A DNA stretch of 64,000 bases. It comes from Cytobacillus oceanisediminis (lineage in GTDB: Bacteria > Bacillota > Bacilli > Bacillales > Cytobacillaceae). The notes beneath the pieces were generated by a model. It was not told where the DNA came from and did not search any database. It saw only the letters and a program-made list of their open reading frames with translations. Shown here piece after piece: positions 43,932-53,173 of the stretch. The stretch covers positions 799,501 through 863,500 of the forward strand of contig NZ_CP065511.1 of the NCBI RefSeq assembly GCF_022811925.1, given 5' to 3'. A program made the position numbers and the translations under genes. Numbering within the stretch: position 1 is the first letter of the stretch; every line of letters begins with the position of its first letter.

Positions 43932-44858
43932 TTAAGAACTCATTACTTTTATAAAATCTTCAATAAATCCCTGATAATTAAAATCTAGAAAAATATTTTT
44001 ATTCTTTTCAGAAGGCTTGGAACTGACTCTGAAATCAGCAATGGACGTACCTCTTCCATCATCCGCTGTTAGTATTTTCACATCTCTTCTAATAGAACGT
44101 CCCATTTCCGGGTTGGCCATGAGGAAGAGTGTTACAACATCATGTAATGGAGCACCGTTAATTCCAGGAATGAGTTTTTTATAGGCTTCTATATAATATT
44201 CCATCACTTCATCCATAATTTGAATTACTGGATTGTCAGTCATTTCCTGTATTATGTTGATATGTTCCATCGTGACGATAGCCCTGTTTGTGACATTAAG
44301 CGGGATAATATAGATATTATCCATATTGGTTACCACTACCTGTGAAGCGACAGGGTCACCATAAAAATTTGCTTCAGCTGAGGGGGTTACATTTCCAGGA
44401 ACCAGAAAAGCACCACCCATTATATAAAAATCTTTAATGTCGTCTGATATATTTTCCCCTAATATAAAAAGTGCAGCTAAAGAGGTATTTCTCCCTACGT
44501 CTACTATAGTTACATCCTGGTTCTCCCTTATAATGTTGTAGAGCTCCGAGAAATTGGTTAGTTCCCCTTTTGCATCCTCTGGAGGCCGTATAGGGCCCAA
44601 GCCCTCTTTTCCATGAATTTCAGGATAAAACTTGGGAATCTCCCCTGATGAAGGGCTATTAGCTCCTCCGATAATAGGAATATCCGGTCTGCCGGCCAGT
44701 TTGAGTAAATAGGCGATGTTATCTGTTGCTTGTTCTTTTGTAACGTTCCCATAACTCGATACGATAGCTAGTACATTTATGCTTGGATTAAGAAGGGCAT
44801 ATATGATGGCAATGGAATCATCAATCCCAGGGTCAGCAAACAAAATGATGTTTTTCAT
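43932..44858 (-). CDS. Inosine-uridine preferring nucleoside hydrolase family
   Basis: A 308-residue enzyme. The calcium- and ribose-binding motif DPGIDDSIAIIYAL lies at residues 9-22; others are IPIIGGANSP, VDVGRNTSLAALFI, IMGGAFLVPGNVTPSAEANFYGDPVA with the conserved Asn, and the late His-Asp pair in PLHDVVTLFLM. It splits the N-glycosidic bond of ribonucleosides to base and ribose in the cytosol. The ATG follows GGGGGAAT. It is the start of its own transcript, divergent from cytidine deaminase, which also serves nucleoside salvage. Confidence 0.88.
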   Translation of the reverse strand: MKNIILFADPGIDDSIAIIYALLNPSINVLAIVSSYGNVTKEQATDNIAYLLKLAGRPDIPIIGGANSPSSGEIPKFYPEIHGKEGLGPIRPPEDAKGELTNFSELYNIIRENQDVTIVDVGRNTSLAALFILGENISDDIKDFYIMGGAFLVPGNVTPSAEANFYGDPVASQVVVTNMDNIYIIPLNVTNRAIVTMEHINIIQEMTDNPVIQIMDEVMEYYIEAYKKLIPGINGAPLHDVVTLFLMANPEMGRSIRRDVKILTADDGRGTSIADFRVSSKPSEKNKNIFLDFNYQGFIEDFIKVMSS

Positions 44859-45000
44859 ATTCTATTCCCCCAATACTAAATATCCATTTCTATAACATAT
44901 CAAAAAGGGGAGCGGGTTATGCCATTAAGGTGATTAACCTTATGGTGAAAAAGCTGCCAGGGCAGGTCTGATAATATTAGCAGAGGCATTCAACATGTTA

Positions 45001-45029
45001 TTGACAAACATTTCAAAAAAATATATGAT
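45001..45029 (+). promoter_or_regulatory. Promoter of the cytidine deaminase gene
   Basis: TTGACA (45001-45006), 17 bases, TATGAT (45024-45029), a near-consensus sigma-A promoter about 75 bases before the ATG. Confidence 0.8.
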
Positions 45030-45104
45030 AAAAATCCTGCCAATTTTACATTGGCCTAAGGGGACTGTGAAAAGTTCATTCTTCTTTGAAAAGGATGGGT
45101 AACT

Positions 45105-45503
45105 ATGAATAAAGAGCAATTGATGGAAAGTGCACGCAGTATGAAGGAAAGAGCCTATGCTCCCTATTCCAAATTTCCGGTTGGAGCAGCATTATTGCTA
45201 AAAGACGGCACTGTCATTAATGGAGTGAATGTGGAAAATGTTTCGTTAGGTGCAACGAATTGTGCCGAGAGAACAGCTATTTTCACTGCAATTGCGAACG
45301 GTTACAAAAAAGGTGATTTTCAAGCTATTGCTGTAGCAGGCGATACGGCAGATTTTCTTCCGCCATGCAGCATCTGCAGACAAGTGTTAGCCGAGTTCTG
45401 TATGCAGGATATGCCAGTTTACTTAACGAATGAGAAAAAAGAAATCTTAGAATTGACATTAAAGGATTTATTGCCGTATGCATTTACGGATTTAGAGATG
45501 TAA
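45105..45503 (+). CDS. cdd: Cytidine deaminase
   Basis: A 132-residue homotetrameric-type cytidine deaminase. Zinc site and catalytic residues are visible: NCAERTAIFTAI (first Cys and the general-acid Glu, about residues 53-64) and PPCSICRQVLAEF (two more Cys). The N-terminal YAPYSKFPVGAALLLKDGTVINGVNVENVS binds the substrate ribose. It converts cytidine and deoxycytidine to uridine forms in pyrimidine salvage. AAAAGGATGGG precedes the ATG. A strong promoter and terminator make it a single-gene unit. Confidence 0.95.
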   Translation: MNKEQLMESARSMKERAYAPYSKFPVGAALLLKDGTVINGVNVENVSLGATNCAERTAIFTAIANGYKKGDFQAIAVAGDTADFLPPCSICRQVLAEFCMQDMPVYLTNEKKEILELTLKDLLPYAFTDLEM

Positions 45504-45511
45504 TATAAATG

Positions 45512-45560
45512 GAGGGCAGGCTTTGAGAGATATTCATCAAAGCTTGCCCTCTTATTTTAT
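45512..45560 (+). terminator. Terminator of cdd
   Basis: GAGGGCAGGCTTTGA (45512-45526) pairs with TCAAAGCTTGCCCTC (45537-45551), then TTATTTTAT. Confidence 0.9.
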
Positions 45561-45576
45561 CGTGAACTAAAAGTGG

Positions 45577-45715
45577 TTAGTCTTCACCTGCAATAACCAC
45601 TCTGTTTCTTCCCTCTTGTTTTGCCTTATATAACGCTTGGTCAGTTCTGTTCATTAATTCCGAAAGGCTGCTGGCTGCAGTGGGAAAGCTGCAAATTCCC
45701 ATTGAATGGACAATT
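45577..45715 (-). pseudogene. Remnant of a GGDEF (diguanylate cyclase) gene, C-terminal end
   Basis: The minus-strand frame ends in a stretch that matches the end of GGDEF domains: SMGICSFPTAASSLSELMNR followed by TDQALYKAKQEGRNRV. The GGDEF active-site motif and everything upstream are missing. The frame beyond about 45715 is antisense to another remnant, so the join marks a past deletion or rearrangement. Not functional as a cyclase. Confidence 0.65.
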
Positions 45716-45790
45716 TGGGGTTTAGCATTTGGTGCAGGTGTGGGGGCGATATTGGGAATCATAGCATACAATCAGCAGTGGCTGGGGTGA
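45680..45790 (+). pseudogene. Remnant of a membrane protein, C-terminal end
   Basis: A plus-strand frame ends at TGA 45788-45790 after a segment like a last transmembrane helix (WTIWGLAFGAGVGAILGII, then AYNQQWLG). No start codon with a ribosome site precedes it and the frame overlaps the GGDEF remnant near 45690-45715. A terminator-like hairpin follows at 45811-45838. The family is unknown. Confidence 0.45.
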
Positions 45791-45810
45791 GTGAAGGGGT
45801 TTAAGAACAG

Positions 45811-45846
45811 GGTTCCCACATCTAAAAGTGTGGGAACCATTTTATT
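45811..45846 (+). terminator. Terminator-like hairpin after the membrane remnant
   Basis: GGTTCCCACA (45811-45820) pairs with TGTGGGAACC (45829-45838), then ATTTTATTT on the plus strand. It lies just past the stop of the leftward ArsR-type gene. Confidence 0.7.
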
Positions 45847-46538
45847 TATCTATCCATATCTATAGCAAAGGTTTCCTTAAGGCCCTTCATTCCTTGAGGG
45901 GTTATTTTGATGGCCCGGGTTTTGGGGATGCGCTGTATCCAATTTTGTTCAAGAAGTTTTTCCAGGATGGCATTCCCCAGTGCGCCTGCAAGGTGATGGC
46001 GTCTTTCGCTCCAGTCCAGACATTTATGGGAAAAAGAGCGGCGCTTCTTTTTCAATGAGGTCAGGTCTATTTGCATGGAGTGGAAAAATGTTTTTCCATC
46101 TTCCGTAACCCTAAATGTGTCATCTTCTTCCGTAATAAATCCTTTTCTTTTTAGCGATTCAGTTAGCTGCACACCTAAATTTCCAGCGAGATGATCATAG
46201 CACGTCCTGGCCAAACGGATCGCTTTATCTTCAGAGGCATGGTGAAAAGACTTGATTTCTACAGGAGGTGCTATGGAGAGAAAAGATTCCATCACCTGGG
46301 CAACTTCTTGATTCAAGATGCCATAATATCGGTGCCTGCCCTGTTTTTCTGCCGTCACCACTTGAGCATCCAGCATTTTTTTGAGATGGAAGCTGGCTGT
46401 TTGCGGTTTAATCCGTGCCATATGGGCGAGCTCATTCACAGTGTGATACCGGCCATCCAATAAGACGGTCAGTATGGCTGCCCGACTTGGTTCACTGACC
46501 AGAGAAGCGACTTTTGCAACGTTAGAATTCACATTCAT
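45846..46538 (-). CDS. ArsR-type winged-helix transcriptional regulator
   Basis: A 230-residue regulator. The N-terminal winged helix (SEPSRAAILTVLLDGRYHTV, NELAHMARIKPQTASFHLKKMLDAQVVTAEKQGRHRYY) is ArsR-like; the C-terminal half has a Cys/His pair in KCLDWSERRHH, which may bind a metal or a redox signal. ATG 46538 is preferred: GGAGG lies 8 bases before it. It is divergent from the flavin-reductase-like gene at 46632 with 93 bases between, so it probably controls that gene. Confidence 0.8.
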   Translation of the reverse strand: MNVNSNVAKVASLVSEPSRAAILTVLLDGRYHTVNELAHMARIKPQTASFHLKKMLDAQVVTAEKQGRHRYYGILNQEVAQVMESFLSIAPPVEIKSFHHASEDKAIRLARTCYDHLAGNLGVQLTESLKRKGFITEEDDTFRVTEDGKTFFHSMQIDLTSLKKKRRSFSHKCLDWSERRHHLAGALGNAILEKLLEQNWIQRIPKTRAIKITPQGMKGLKETFAIDMDR

Positions 46539-46631
46539 ATCATATTCCTCCATGTAATCCATATTTCGATGATAATTGAAATAATTAGCCCTTACAATGA
46601 TATTTGAAAAAATATTCAGGAGGAAAATGTA

Positions 46632-47246
46632 ATGAAAAAGGAAGAAAACCAAATACAGACTAAGTCCATTCAGCCTAAAATCTTATACTATGGAACACCA
46701 GTGATCTTATTAACAACACTTAATGAAGATGAAACATCCAACATCAGCCCATTATCCTCGTCATGGGCATTAGGGGAATGTATTGTCCTTGGAATCGGAG
46801 CTGGGGGGAAGGCATTGGAAAACCTTCGCAGTCATCCCGAGTGTGTTGTAAACGTTCCTCATCCTGGTCTTTGGGAGAATGTAGAAGCTTTAGCCCCGCT
46901 GACAGGCAAGAACCCAGTACCGGAATACAAACGGGTTAATTCATTCCGCTTTGAAAGGGATAAATTCTCTGCAGCCTCGCTTACAAAGCAGGAAGCAGAA
47001 ATCGTAAAGCCCCTTAGAATCCTGGAATGTCCCCTTCAAATTGAGAGCAGGGTGGAACACATCAGAGTTCCGGAGCATGACCCCCACTTTGCTATCGTAG
47101 AAGTAAAAGCATTAAAGGTCCATGCCCATACATCCATCATTATGGATGATCATCATGTGAACCCCCATGAATGGAGTCCACTCATTTATAATTTCAGACA
47201 CTATTACGGACTGGGCGGACACCTTGGGAAGACCTTTCGGGCATAG
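46632..47246 (+). CDS. Flavin reductase-like FMN-binding protein
   Basis: A 204-residue protein with a split-barrel FMN-binding fold: YYGTPVILLTTLNEDETSNISPLSSSWALG (N-terminal strands and the FMN loop), GGKALENLRSHPECVVNVP, and ESRVEHIRVPEHDPHFAIVEVKAL. Similar domains occur in flavin reductases and pyridoxamine-oxidase-like proteins. The C-terminal LIYNFRHYYGLGGHLG is typical of the flavin_reduct group. AGGAGG lies in front of the ATG. It is divergent from the ArsR-type regulator. The reaction is not known. Confidence 0.75.
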   Translation: MKKEENQIQTKSIQPKILYYGTPVILLTTLNEDETSNISPLSSSWALGECIVLGIGAGGKALENLRSHPECVVNVPHPGLWENVEALAPLTGKNPVPEYKRVNSFRFERDKFSAASLTKQEAEIVKPLRILECPLQIESRVEHIRVPEHDPHFAIVEVKALKVHAHTSIIMDDHHVNPHEWSPLIYNFRHYYGLGGHLGKTFRA

Positions 47247-47434
47247 TTCTATGAAAATAATCACTTTGCTAAGCTGTTTAGAAATATTTCATACATATTT
47301 TAGAAAGTTTTAAGATTTATGTGATATAGTTCTTTTAATTTCTTAATCTGGATAAAAGGTTTATAAAATTATCTTGAATGCTAAGAATAAGGTATGATCT
47401 GATGAAAATTTTTATAACAGAGTGAGTGAAACAG

Positions 47435-48883
47435 ATGTCCATTAAAATGAGGTTTCTGCTGTCTTATATTGGAGTGATTCTTTTTTCGATCACTTTATTA
47501 TTGGCAGCAGGTTTTTTAATTATTTTTGCCATAACAGGTGATGTAAGATCTATAGAGCATCTTTATAAAAAATCCTATATACAAAAACCTTTAACCACAG
47601 TTGAAGAAAGTGTGTTTCTCGATTTAAAGCTTTTTGCTAAGAATAATCCGAAACAGCTCCTTAATGAAAAGGAGCTCAAAAAGATTGAGCAGGAGGATAT
47701 CGAGATAGTTGTTAGAAAGGGTACCGAAGTCGAGTACGCTTCCCCTGATCTTAACAAGCAGGCATTGGTTAAATCTCTTCCGGGGTTTGAAGAAACAAAC
47801 ATTAACACGCGAGATACCATTAAACTCAACGACTATTTATTTACGTATGTGAAGTTTGATTTTTATTTTCCGGATAAGAGGGAAGGAAGTGTTTTCGTAT
47901 TAAGAAAGGCCAGTTCCTCTGCTGAACTCATTCGAGAATTGTTCCCTATTTTATCCGGACTTTTACTGTTTCTGTTTATTATGATTATTGGTATATTGAA
48001 TTATTTAGTTTCACGAAGCATTATTAAACCTATCTCATTTCTTAAAGAAGGTGCCGAAAGAATTAAATCAGGAGATTTAAATTTTGAAATCAAGGCGATT
48101 TCAAATGATGAAATCGGACAGTTAAACAGGGCGTTTGAGGAAATGAGAATAAAGCTAAAAGAATCGATAAGCCTCCAGCTTCGGTATGAAGAAAATCGAA
48201 AAGAGCTTCTGACCAATATTTCTCATGATTTGAAGACACCTATCACTTCGATTATTGGATATGTAGAGGGGATTAAAGATGGTGTAGCCAATACCCCTCA
48301 GAAGATGGAAAAGTATTTGTCGACTGTGTACTTAAAAGCAAATGACATGGATTCATTAATTGATGAGCTGTTCTTATTTTCCAAGCTGGATTTAAAAAAA
48401 GAACCATTCCATTTTGAGACTGTCGAACTGGATAAATATATGAAAGACTATGCAGAAGAACTTTATTTGGATTTACTTCAGCAAGGAATCCATATGGAGC
48501 TTCATCTTTTGAATAAACCAATCTGCGTGAAAGTGGATAGAGAGAAATTGAAACGAGTATTGGCCAACTTAATAAGCAATTGTGTTAAATATATGAACAA
48601 AGACAGGAAGAAGATTTCTATTTCTCTTCATGAACGATTAGGCGATGTAATTGTTAAAGTAGAAGATAATGGGCAAGGGGTAGAACCTTCTGCCTTGCCA
48701 AATATTTTTGAACGTTTTTACCGTGCAGAACAATCAAGAAGTTCCGAGACAGGCGGAAGCGGCTTAGGACTTGCGATCGCGAAACAAATAATTTTGGAGC
48801 ATAGAGGGGAAATCTGGGCTTCAAGCGAGATAGGTAAAGGTACAAGTATATTCTTTTCCCTAAAGAAAGGTGAAAAAATATGA
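47435..48883 (+). CDS. Sensor histidine kinase (HAMP, HisKA)
   Basis: A 482-residue membrane kinase: TM1 (about 8-35), an extracellular sensor domain of about 130 residues, TM2 (about 170-192), a HAMP region (IIKPISFLKEGAERIKSGDL), phospho-acceptor His in ELLTNISHDLKTPITSIIGYVEG, N-box NLISNCVKYM, and DNGQGVEP, FERFYRAEQS and GSGLGLAIAKQI. It passes phosphate to the regulator whose gene overlaps its stop by four bases. An upstream in-frame GTG (47426) is an alternative start. The signal is unknown; no target gene stands out nearby. Confidence 0.9.
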   Translation: MSIKMRFLLSYIGVILFSITLLLAAGFLIIFAITGDVRSIEHLYKKSYIQKPLTTVEESVFLDLKLFAKNNPKQLLNEKELKKIEQEDIEIVVRKGTEVEYASPDLNKQALVKSLPGFEETNINTRDTIKLNDYLFTYVKFDFYFPDKREGSVFVLRKASSSAELIRELFPILSGLLLFLFIMIIGILNYLVSRSIIKPISFLKEGAERIKSGDLNFEIKAISNDEIGQLNRAFEEMRIKLKESISLQLRYEENRKELLTNISHDLKTPITSIIGYVEGIKDGVANTPQKMEKYLSTVYLKANDMDSLIDELFLFSKLDLKKEPFHFETVELDKYMKDYAEELYLDLLQQGIHMELHLLNKPICVKVDREKLKRVLANLISNCVKYMNKDRKKISISLHERLGDVIVKVEDNGQGVEPSALPNIFERFYRAEQSRSSETGGSGLGLAIAKQIILEHRGEIWASSEIGKGTSIFFSLKKGEKI

Positions 48884-49566
48884 AAAAAATATTGCTTATT
48901 GAAGATGACGTTAGTATTGCAGAATTGCAAAGAGATTATTTAGAAATAAATAAGTTTCGTGTCGATATTCAACATTCTGGTGATGAAGGACTCCAACAGG
49001 CTCTTCAAGAGCACTATGATTTAATTATTTTAGACATCATGCTTCCAGGAGTAAATGGGTTTGAAATATGTAAACAGATACGCGCAGTTAAAAACATTCC
49101 TATCTTGTTTGTGTCAGCTAAAAAGGAGGATATCGATAAAATTCGGGGTCTCGGTTTAGGGGCGGACGATTATATTACCAAGCCTTTTAGTCCGAGTGAG
49201 CTGGTAGCCAGGGTGAAAGCACATCTTGAGCGATATGAGCGTTTAGCTGGAAAGCAAACTCAAACAAATACCATTTTCGTTCATGGAATATCAATTGATA
49301 AGTCAGCGCGCAAAGTTTATATTGACGGGGAAGAAACTCCGTTTACAACAAAGGAATTTGATTTATTAGTATTTCTTGTCATGCATCCAAATCAAGTATT
49401 GAGCAAAGAACAGCTTTATGAAAAGATTTGGGGGCTGGAATCAGCTGCAGATGTTTCAACGGTCACCGTTCATATCAGGAAAATACGAGGGAAAATTGAA
49501 GGAGACCCTGCACAGCCGAAATTTCTGGAAACCGTTTGGGGAGCCGGTTATCGATTCAATGTTTAA
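48880..49566 (+). CDS. OmpR/PhoB-type response regulator
   Basis: A 228-residue regulator. Receiver domain with acidic pocket IEDDVSIAEL and phospho-Asp in LIILDIMLPGVNGFEIC (about residue 52), then K in YITKPFSPSELVARV. The C-terminal winged helix reads TTKEFDLLVFLVMHPNQVLS, EQLYEKIWG and TVTVHIRKIRGKIE. Partner of the kinase encoded just upstream (ATGA overlap). The target promoter is not known; the ankyrin lipoprotein gene that follows 190 bases later has its own terminator in between. Confidence 0.92.
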   Translation: MKKILLIEDDVSIAELQRDYLEINKFRVDIQHSGDEGLQQALQEHYDLIILDIMLPGVNGFEICKQIRAVKNIPILFVSAKKEDIDKIRGLGLGADDYITKPFSPSELVARVKAHLERYERLAGKQTQTNTIFVHGISIDKSARKVYIDGEETPFTTKEFDLLVFLVMHPNQVLSKEQLYEKIWGLESAADVSTVTVHIRKIRGKIEGDPAQPKFLETVWGAGYRFNV

Positions 49567-49590
49567 ATAATGTTATGTGTTTAATTAGTT

Positions 49591-49620
49591 CCGTCACAAA
49601 GGTGGCGGTTATTTTTTTAT
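49591..49620 (+). terminator. Terminator after the two-component operon
   Basis: CCGTCAC pairs with GTGGCGG-like sequence (49591-49608, one mismatch), followed by TTATTTTTTT. Confidence 0.6.
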
Positions 49621-49759
49621 AAATATGAAGAAATTTTAAGGTTAAGTTTATCTTTCTTTAAGAATTTATTTAGAGGGAGTTTACATTTTGGTACTAACAT
49701 AATAGAGGCAGTAACTAATCAGAGTCATTTTATTTAAAGAAGATAGGCAGGTGAAGCAG

Positions 49760-50467
49760 ATGCAGGGGTGGCTAACAATAGTGATTGGAGGCGTGATCCT
49801 CCTTCAAGGCTGTGTCTCGGATAATAATGCAGATACAAAAACACAGGAAAAGGAGGTAAGGGAAGATATGGATATGAGTGAATCATTGCTTCAAGCTGCA
49901 GAGCGCAGAGAAACAGAAACAATAAAGAGATTGATTGAGGAAGGTGCTGATATAAATAAAAAGGACTCAGACGGACGAACTGCTGCTATGATTGCAGCTT
50001 ACAATAATGATGTCGAAACCTCTAAAGTCCTGATTAAAGCGGGGGCTGACGTCAACATTCAGGATAACATGAAAAACAACCCTTTCTTATATGCCGGTGC
50101 AGAAGGATATGTTGAGATTCTAAAGCTTACGATCGAAGCAGGTGCGGATCCGGCGATAATGAACCGTTATGGTGGAACTGCATTGATTCCTGCTTCCGAA
50201 CATGGCCATATAGATGCCATCAAGGAACTTCTGACCAAGACAGATATTGATGTAAATCATGTAAATGATCTCGGCTGGACAGCTTTATTGGAAGCAATTA
50301 TTTTGAATGATGGAAATGTAATACAGCAGCAAACTGTGCAATTGCTAATCGATGGCGGGGCGGATGTGAATATTCCGGATGGAAATAATGTAACTCCTCT
50401 GCAGCATGCACGTGAGAAAGGATTTAAAGAGATTGAACGTATTTTGTTAACAGCAGGAGCAAAATAG
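49760..50467 (+). CDS. Ankyrin-repeat lipoprotein
   Basis: A 235-residue lipoprotein: lipobox LQGC (Cys18), a short acidic linker, then about five ankyrin repeats (LLQAAERRETETIKRLIEEG, GRTAAMIAAYNNDVETSKVL, NPFLYAGAEGYVEILKL, TALIPASEHGHIDAIKEL, TALLEAIILNDGNVI-type, TPLQHAREKGFKEIERI). Ankyrin domains bind other proteins. It probably sits on the outer face of the membrane as a binding scaffold. ATG 49760 is chosen because AGGTGA lies before it; GTG 49751 is the alternative. Confidence 0.85.
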   Translation: MQGWLTIVIGGVILLQGCVSDNNADTKTQEKEVREDMDMSESLLQAAERRETETIKRLIEEGADINKKDSDGRTAAMIAAYNNDVETSKVLIKAGADVNIQDNMKNNPFLYAGAEGYVEILKLTIEAGADPAIMNRYGGTALIPASEHGHIDAIKELLTKTDIDVNHVNDLGWTALLEAIILNDGNVIQQQTVQLLIDGGADVNIPDGNNVTPLQHAREKGFKEIERILLTAGAK

Positions 50468-50517
50468 GCTTGTAATTATTAAGATCCACCAAAAATGAGA
50501 ATGAGGTGTCGATAAAA

Positions 50518-51480
50518 ATGAACAAAGCAAAGGCAATAACATCTATACTTATTGGATTTACATTAGTAGCAACGGGGTGCAGCGCTGGTGCAAACGCCCA
50601 GGAAAATCATAGTAAGCAGAAGCAAGAACAAGCGGTTAAAGAGACTAAAAAGGATCAATTAACCAAAGGACAGGAAATGGCTAACATTCTTAGCAGCACA
50701 AATTGGCAAGGTACAAGAGTGTATGACAAAAATAAGAACGACTTAACAAAAGAGAATGCAAACTTCATTGGTCTTGCGAAATATGATGTGAAATCAGGAA
50801 GATATGAATTTTTTGATGCGGAGACAGGCGAAAGCCGCGGCGATAAGGGAACTTTCTTTATTACCAATGATGGGAAGAGAAGAATATTAATTTCAGAATC
50901 AATGAATTATCAAGCTGTTGTCGAAATGACAAAACTAAATAAAGATATTTTTACTTATAAAAGAATGGGAAAGGATGCTAAAGGCAACGACGTAGAGGTA
51001 TTTGTTGAACATATTCCATATAAAGAAAATGAGCTTTCTTTTACTGATCCGGGCAAGCAGCTGGACGCTGTTACGGGAGATATTATTAAAGACATAGATG
51101 GAGATAAAATTTTAGGCAGCACCCTCTGGAACGGAACAAAGGTATTAGATGAAGACGGCAATGATGTAACAAAGTATAATACGATGTTTATAAGTCTGGC
51201 AAAATTTGATGACAAGACTAATAAATATGAATTTTTCAATCTTGAAACAGGCAAAAGCCGCGGTGATTTTGGCTACTTCGATATTGTGAACGAAAATAAA
51301 ATAAGAGCCCATGTTTCAATTGGAGCTAATAAGTATGGTGCAGCGCTTGAACTTACCGAACTTAATAAGAATAAATTTACTTATAAAAGAACGGGTAAAG
51401 ACAAAGATGGTAAAGATATAACGGTGTTTGTTGAACATGAACCTTATAAGGGTGATTTTAACCCGAAATTTACTAAATAA
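50518..51480 (+). CDS. Lipoprotein with two tandem DUF4822-like domains
   Basis: A 320-residue lipoprotein (VATGC, Cys21). Two homologous domains: residues about 55-160 ([73 protein letters not shown]) and about 190-318 ([73 protein letters not shown]). The repeated pattern matches the DUF4822 family as I recall it. Extracellular, role unknown; it may bind a small ligand. A terminator follows. It may share a promoter with the ankyrin lipoprotein. Confidence 0.75.
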   Translation: MNKAKAITSILIGFTLVATGCSAGANAQENHSKQKQEQAVKETKKDQLTKGQEMANILSSTNWQGTRVYDKNKNDLTKENANFIGLAKYDVKSGRYEFFDAETGESRGDKGTFFITNDGKRRILISESMNYQAVVEMTKLNKDIFTYKRMGKDAKGNDVEVFVEHIPYKENELSFTDPGKQLDAVTGDIIKDIDGDKILGSTLWNGTKVLDEDGNDVTKYNTMFISLAKFDDKTNKYEFFNLETGKSRGDFGYFDIVNENKIRAHVSIGANKYGAALELTELNKNKFTYKRTGKDKDGKDITVFVEHEPYKGDFNPKFTK

Positions 51481-51509
51481 TAAACATCAAAAAGAGCAGC
51501 ATCTATTCA

Positions 51510-51540
51510 AAAAGGAATGGATTTTTCCGTTCCTTTTTTG
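51510..51540 (+). terminator. Terminator after DUF4822-like gene
   Basis: AAAAGGAATGGA pairs with TCCGTTCCTTTT around TTTT, then TTTTTTG. Read-through leads into the convergent DUF3291 gene. Confidence 0.75.
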
Positions 51541-51641
51541 TGTGTTCCTTTAACTTACACTTTTCTTTTTTTTCTATTCTTATGCTTTGCCAAAAGAGGG
51601 GCTGAGTCTAAACGGGCGAAGCAGGATATGCTAAGGCCCTG

Positions 51642-52124
51642 TTATTTAACCAAGACCGGCACACCAAGTTCATCAAATGCATGCTTAAAGTCAAATGCAA
51701 AAGGATCAGGTCCATGCTGAATATAAAATTCGTATCTTTTGAAAGCTTCCTTCCAGGAAACATCCGATAACATGTCCGTCCACCATACCACATAATTAGG
51801 CTGTCTCTCTGGTAGAGGCCCAAACCACTTATTTCTGTCCTGCAATGCCTGCCTATGCAGGCCGGAATAGGTAAACTGATATAAAGATTGAAGGTTTTTC
51901 CATACTGTTAAGGTGAGAATGGGGGTACCCTCTCCTTTGATTATTTCTTTAGGGAACCTTGCTCTATTTGGTGAGAATTCTTTTATGAGCTGCCCTGTTT
52001 TAGCAGCCTCCCGCATGACTTCATTTCCCGCTTCAAAAAACTCCCGGGAGGCAGGATGTGCTTCTGAATGCTTCAGTCGTCCAACCGTCAAAATGGCTAC
52101 AAATGCCAAAGTCAATTCCTCCAT
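51642..52124 (-). CDS. DUF3291 family protein
   Basis: A 160-residue protein with an ABM-like (dimeric alpha-beta barrel) layout: LAFVAILTVGRLKHSEAHPA at the start, PILTLTVWKNLQSLYQFTYSG in the middle, and PNYVVWWTDMLSDVSWKEAFKRYEFY near the end. This pattern fits DUF3291. The His and Trp residues in the core could form a ligand pocket. Function unknown. No convincing operon partner; the DUF1284 gene lies 137 bases upstream in the same direction. Confidence 0.75.
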   Translation of the reverse strand: MEELTLAFVAILTVGRLKHSEAHPASREFFEAGNEVMREAAKTGQLIKEFSPNRARFPKEIIKGEGTPILTLTVWKNLQSLYQFTYSGLHRQALQDRNKWFGPLPERQPNYVVWWTDMLSDVSWKEAFKRYEFYIQHGPDPFAFDFKHAFDELGVPVLVK

Positions 52125-52261
52125 TTAACTTTTTTACCTACATATATTCTGGAAGAACTGGACTAATACCTGGATGGACGGGATATTATTTAATGGCTGC
52201 TGCCAGATATAAAAACAGTTTACAACGCAAGGTTAAGCATTGGCATTCTTATAGGGGAGGG

Positions 52262-52678
52262 TTACTTTACTTCCCTTAAGCCCTTCCCTTCAAGAATATC
52301 TTGAATACCTTCTTCACAAACGCCATATGAACGCCAGGAACAAGTTTCGCAAACAGTTTGTATATCTGAGGGAAGAGCATACTTTTGGATGTTTTTCTCA
52401 ATGTCCTTCCAATACAGGATTTGCCCGATTTTAAGTCCTAGTTTTTCTAAAATAAGGGCATCTCTTGCGTAAATATCGTTGTGTTCACAGTGGTATTCAC
52501 CTGAGTTGGGATACTTTTCACACAGTTGATCTGGCCCTTTTACAAGCTGTATCCATGTCCTGGGGTTGTCTCTTAAGGCTTGATGCAAACGTGTCATATT
52601 TTCCACGTACTCCTGGGAATAGCCCATTCCCCGATATCCCAGAAGGCAAAAAAGATGATGGCCGCGCAGCTTATACAT
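52262..52678 (-). CDS. DUF1284 family protein
   Basis: A 138-residue protein that begins LRGHHLFCLLGYRGMGYS with a His-His-Cys run, then YHCEHNDIYARDALILEKLGLK and ends CETCSWRSYGVCEEG. The conserved Cys residues (about residues 11, 65, 111, 114 and 120) and His pair suggest a metal or iron-sulfur site, as proposed for DUF1284. Function unknown. Its promoter lies ahead of 52679 in a stretch that also holds the divergent ProRS T-box. Confidence 0.75.
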   Translation of the reverse strand: MYKLRGHHLFCLLGYRGMGYSQEYVENMTRLHQALRDNPRTWIQLVKGPDQLCEKYPNSGEYHCEHNDIYARDALILEKLGLKIGQILYWKDIEKNIQKYALPSDIQTVCETCSWRSYGVCEEGIQDILEGKGLREVK

Positions 52679-52894
52679 AAAATCACCCCAATTTAACTTG
52701 TTCGTTTATGTTTAAATGTTAACTTAAAAAATATATAGTTAACATACTTGTTTATCATAACATTTAAAATGGATCAGCTGAGGTTTTTCTGGCTAATCTG
52801 GTTTACAGCCTTTCGGGGGAGGCTGTTAAAAATGGAAAATAAAATTTTGTAAATATTGAATTGCCTGTGACATGTTGATATATTAACTTATATA

Positions 52895-53108
52895 TAGGCA
52901 ATCAATGATGTGATCAAGTAAATAAGGATTGTGAAACAGAAAATATAGCCTGGGCTGAAAGCTATATCACCCCTCCTTATTGAACCCTGCCACGGAGATG
53001 TTAGTAAAGCTAACCGGGTCGTTTCGTTACAAACGTTTGGAGGACTTTATATTTTAATTAAAGTCGAACTAAGGTGGTACCACGTCTATTAGCGTAAAGA
53101 CGTCCTTT
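52895..53108 (+). promoter_or_regulatory. T-box riboswitch of the ProRS gene
   Basis: Core AAGGTGGTACCACG at 53071-53084. A terminator-type hairpin (ACGTCT with AGACGT, 53082-53103) follows and is read into TTTTG. Stem I holds ATATAGCC and GGCTATAT-type segments near 52940-52965. CCC or CCT at about 52985-52988 (AACCCTGCC), a proline codon on the 3' side of stem I, is the likely specifier. The stretch 52679-52894 holds no gene I can support. Confidence 0.85.
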
Positions 53109-53173
53109 TGATGGACTCTTTATGCTTTTTTTTATTTATTAAACAAATTTCATTTTCCAAGGAGGAAAAGAAG

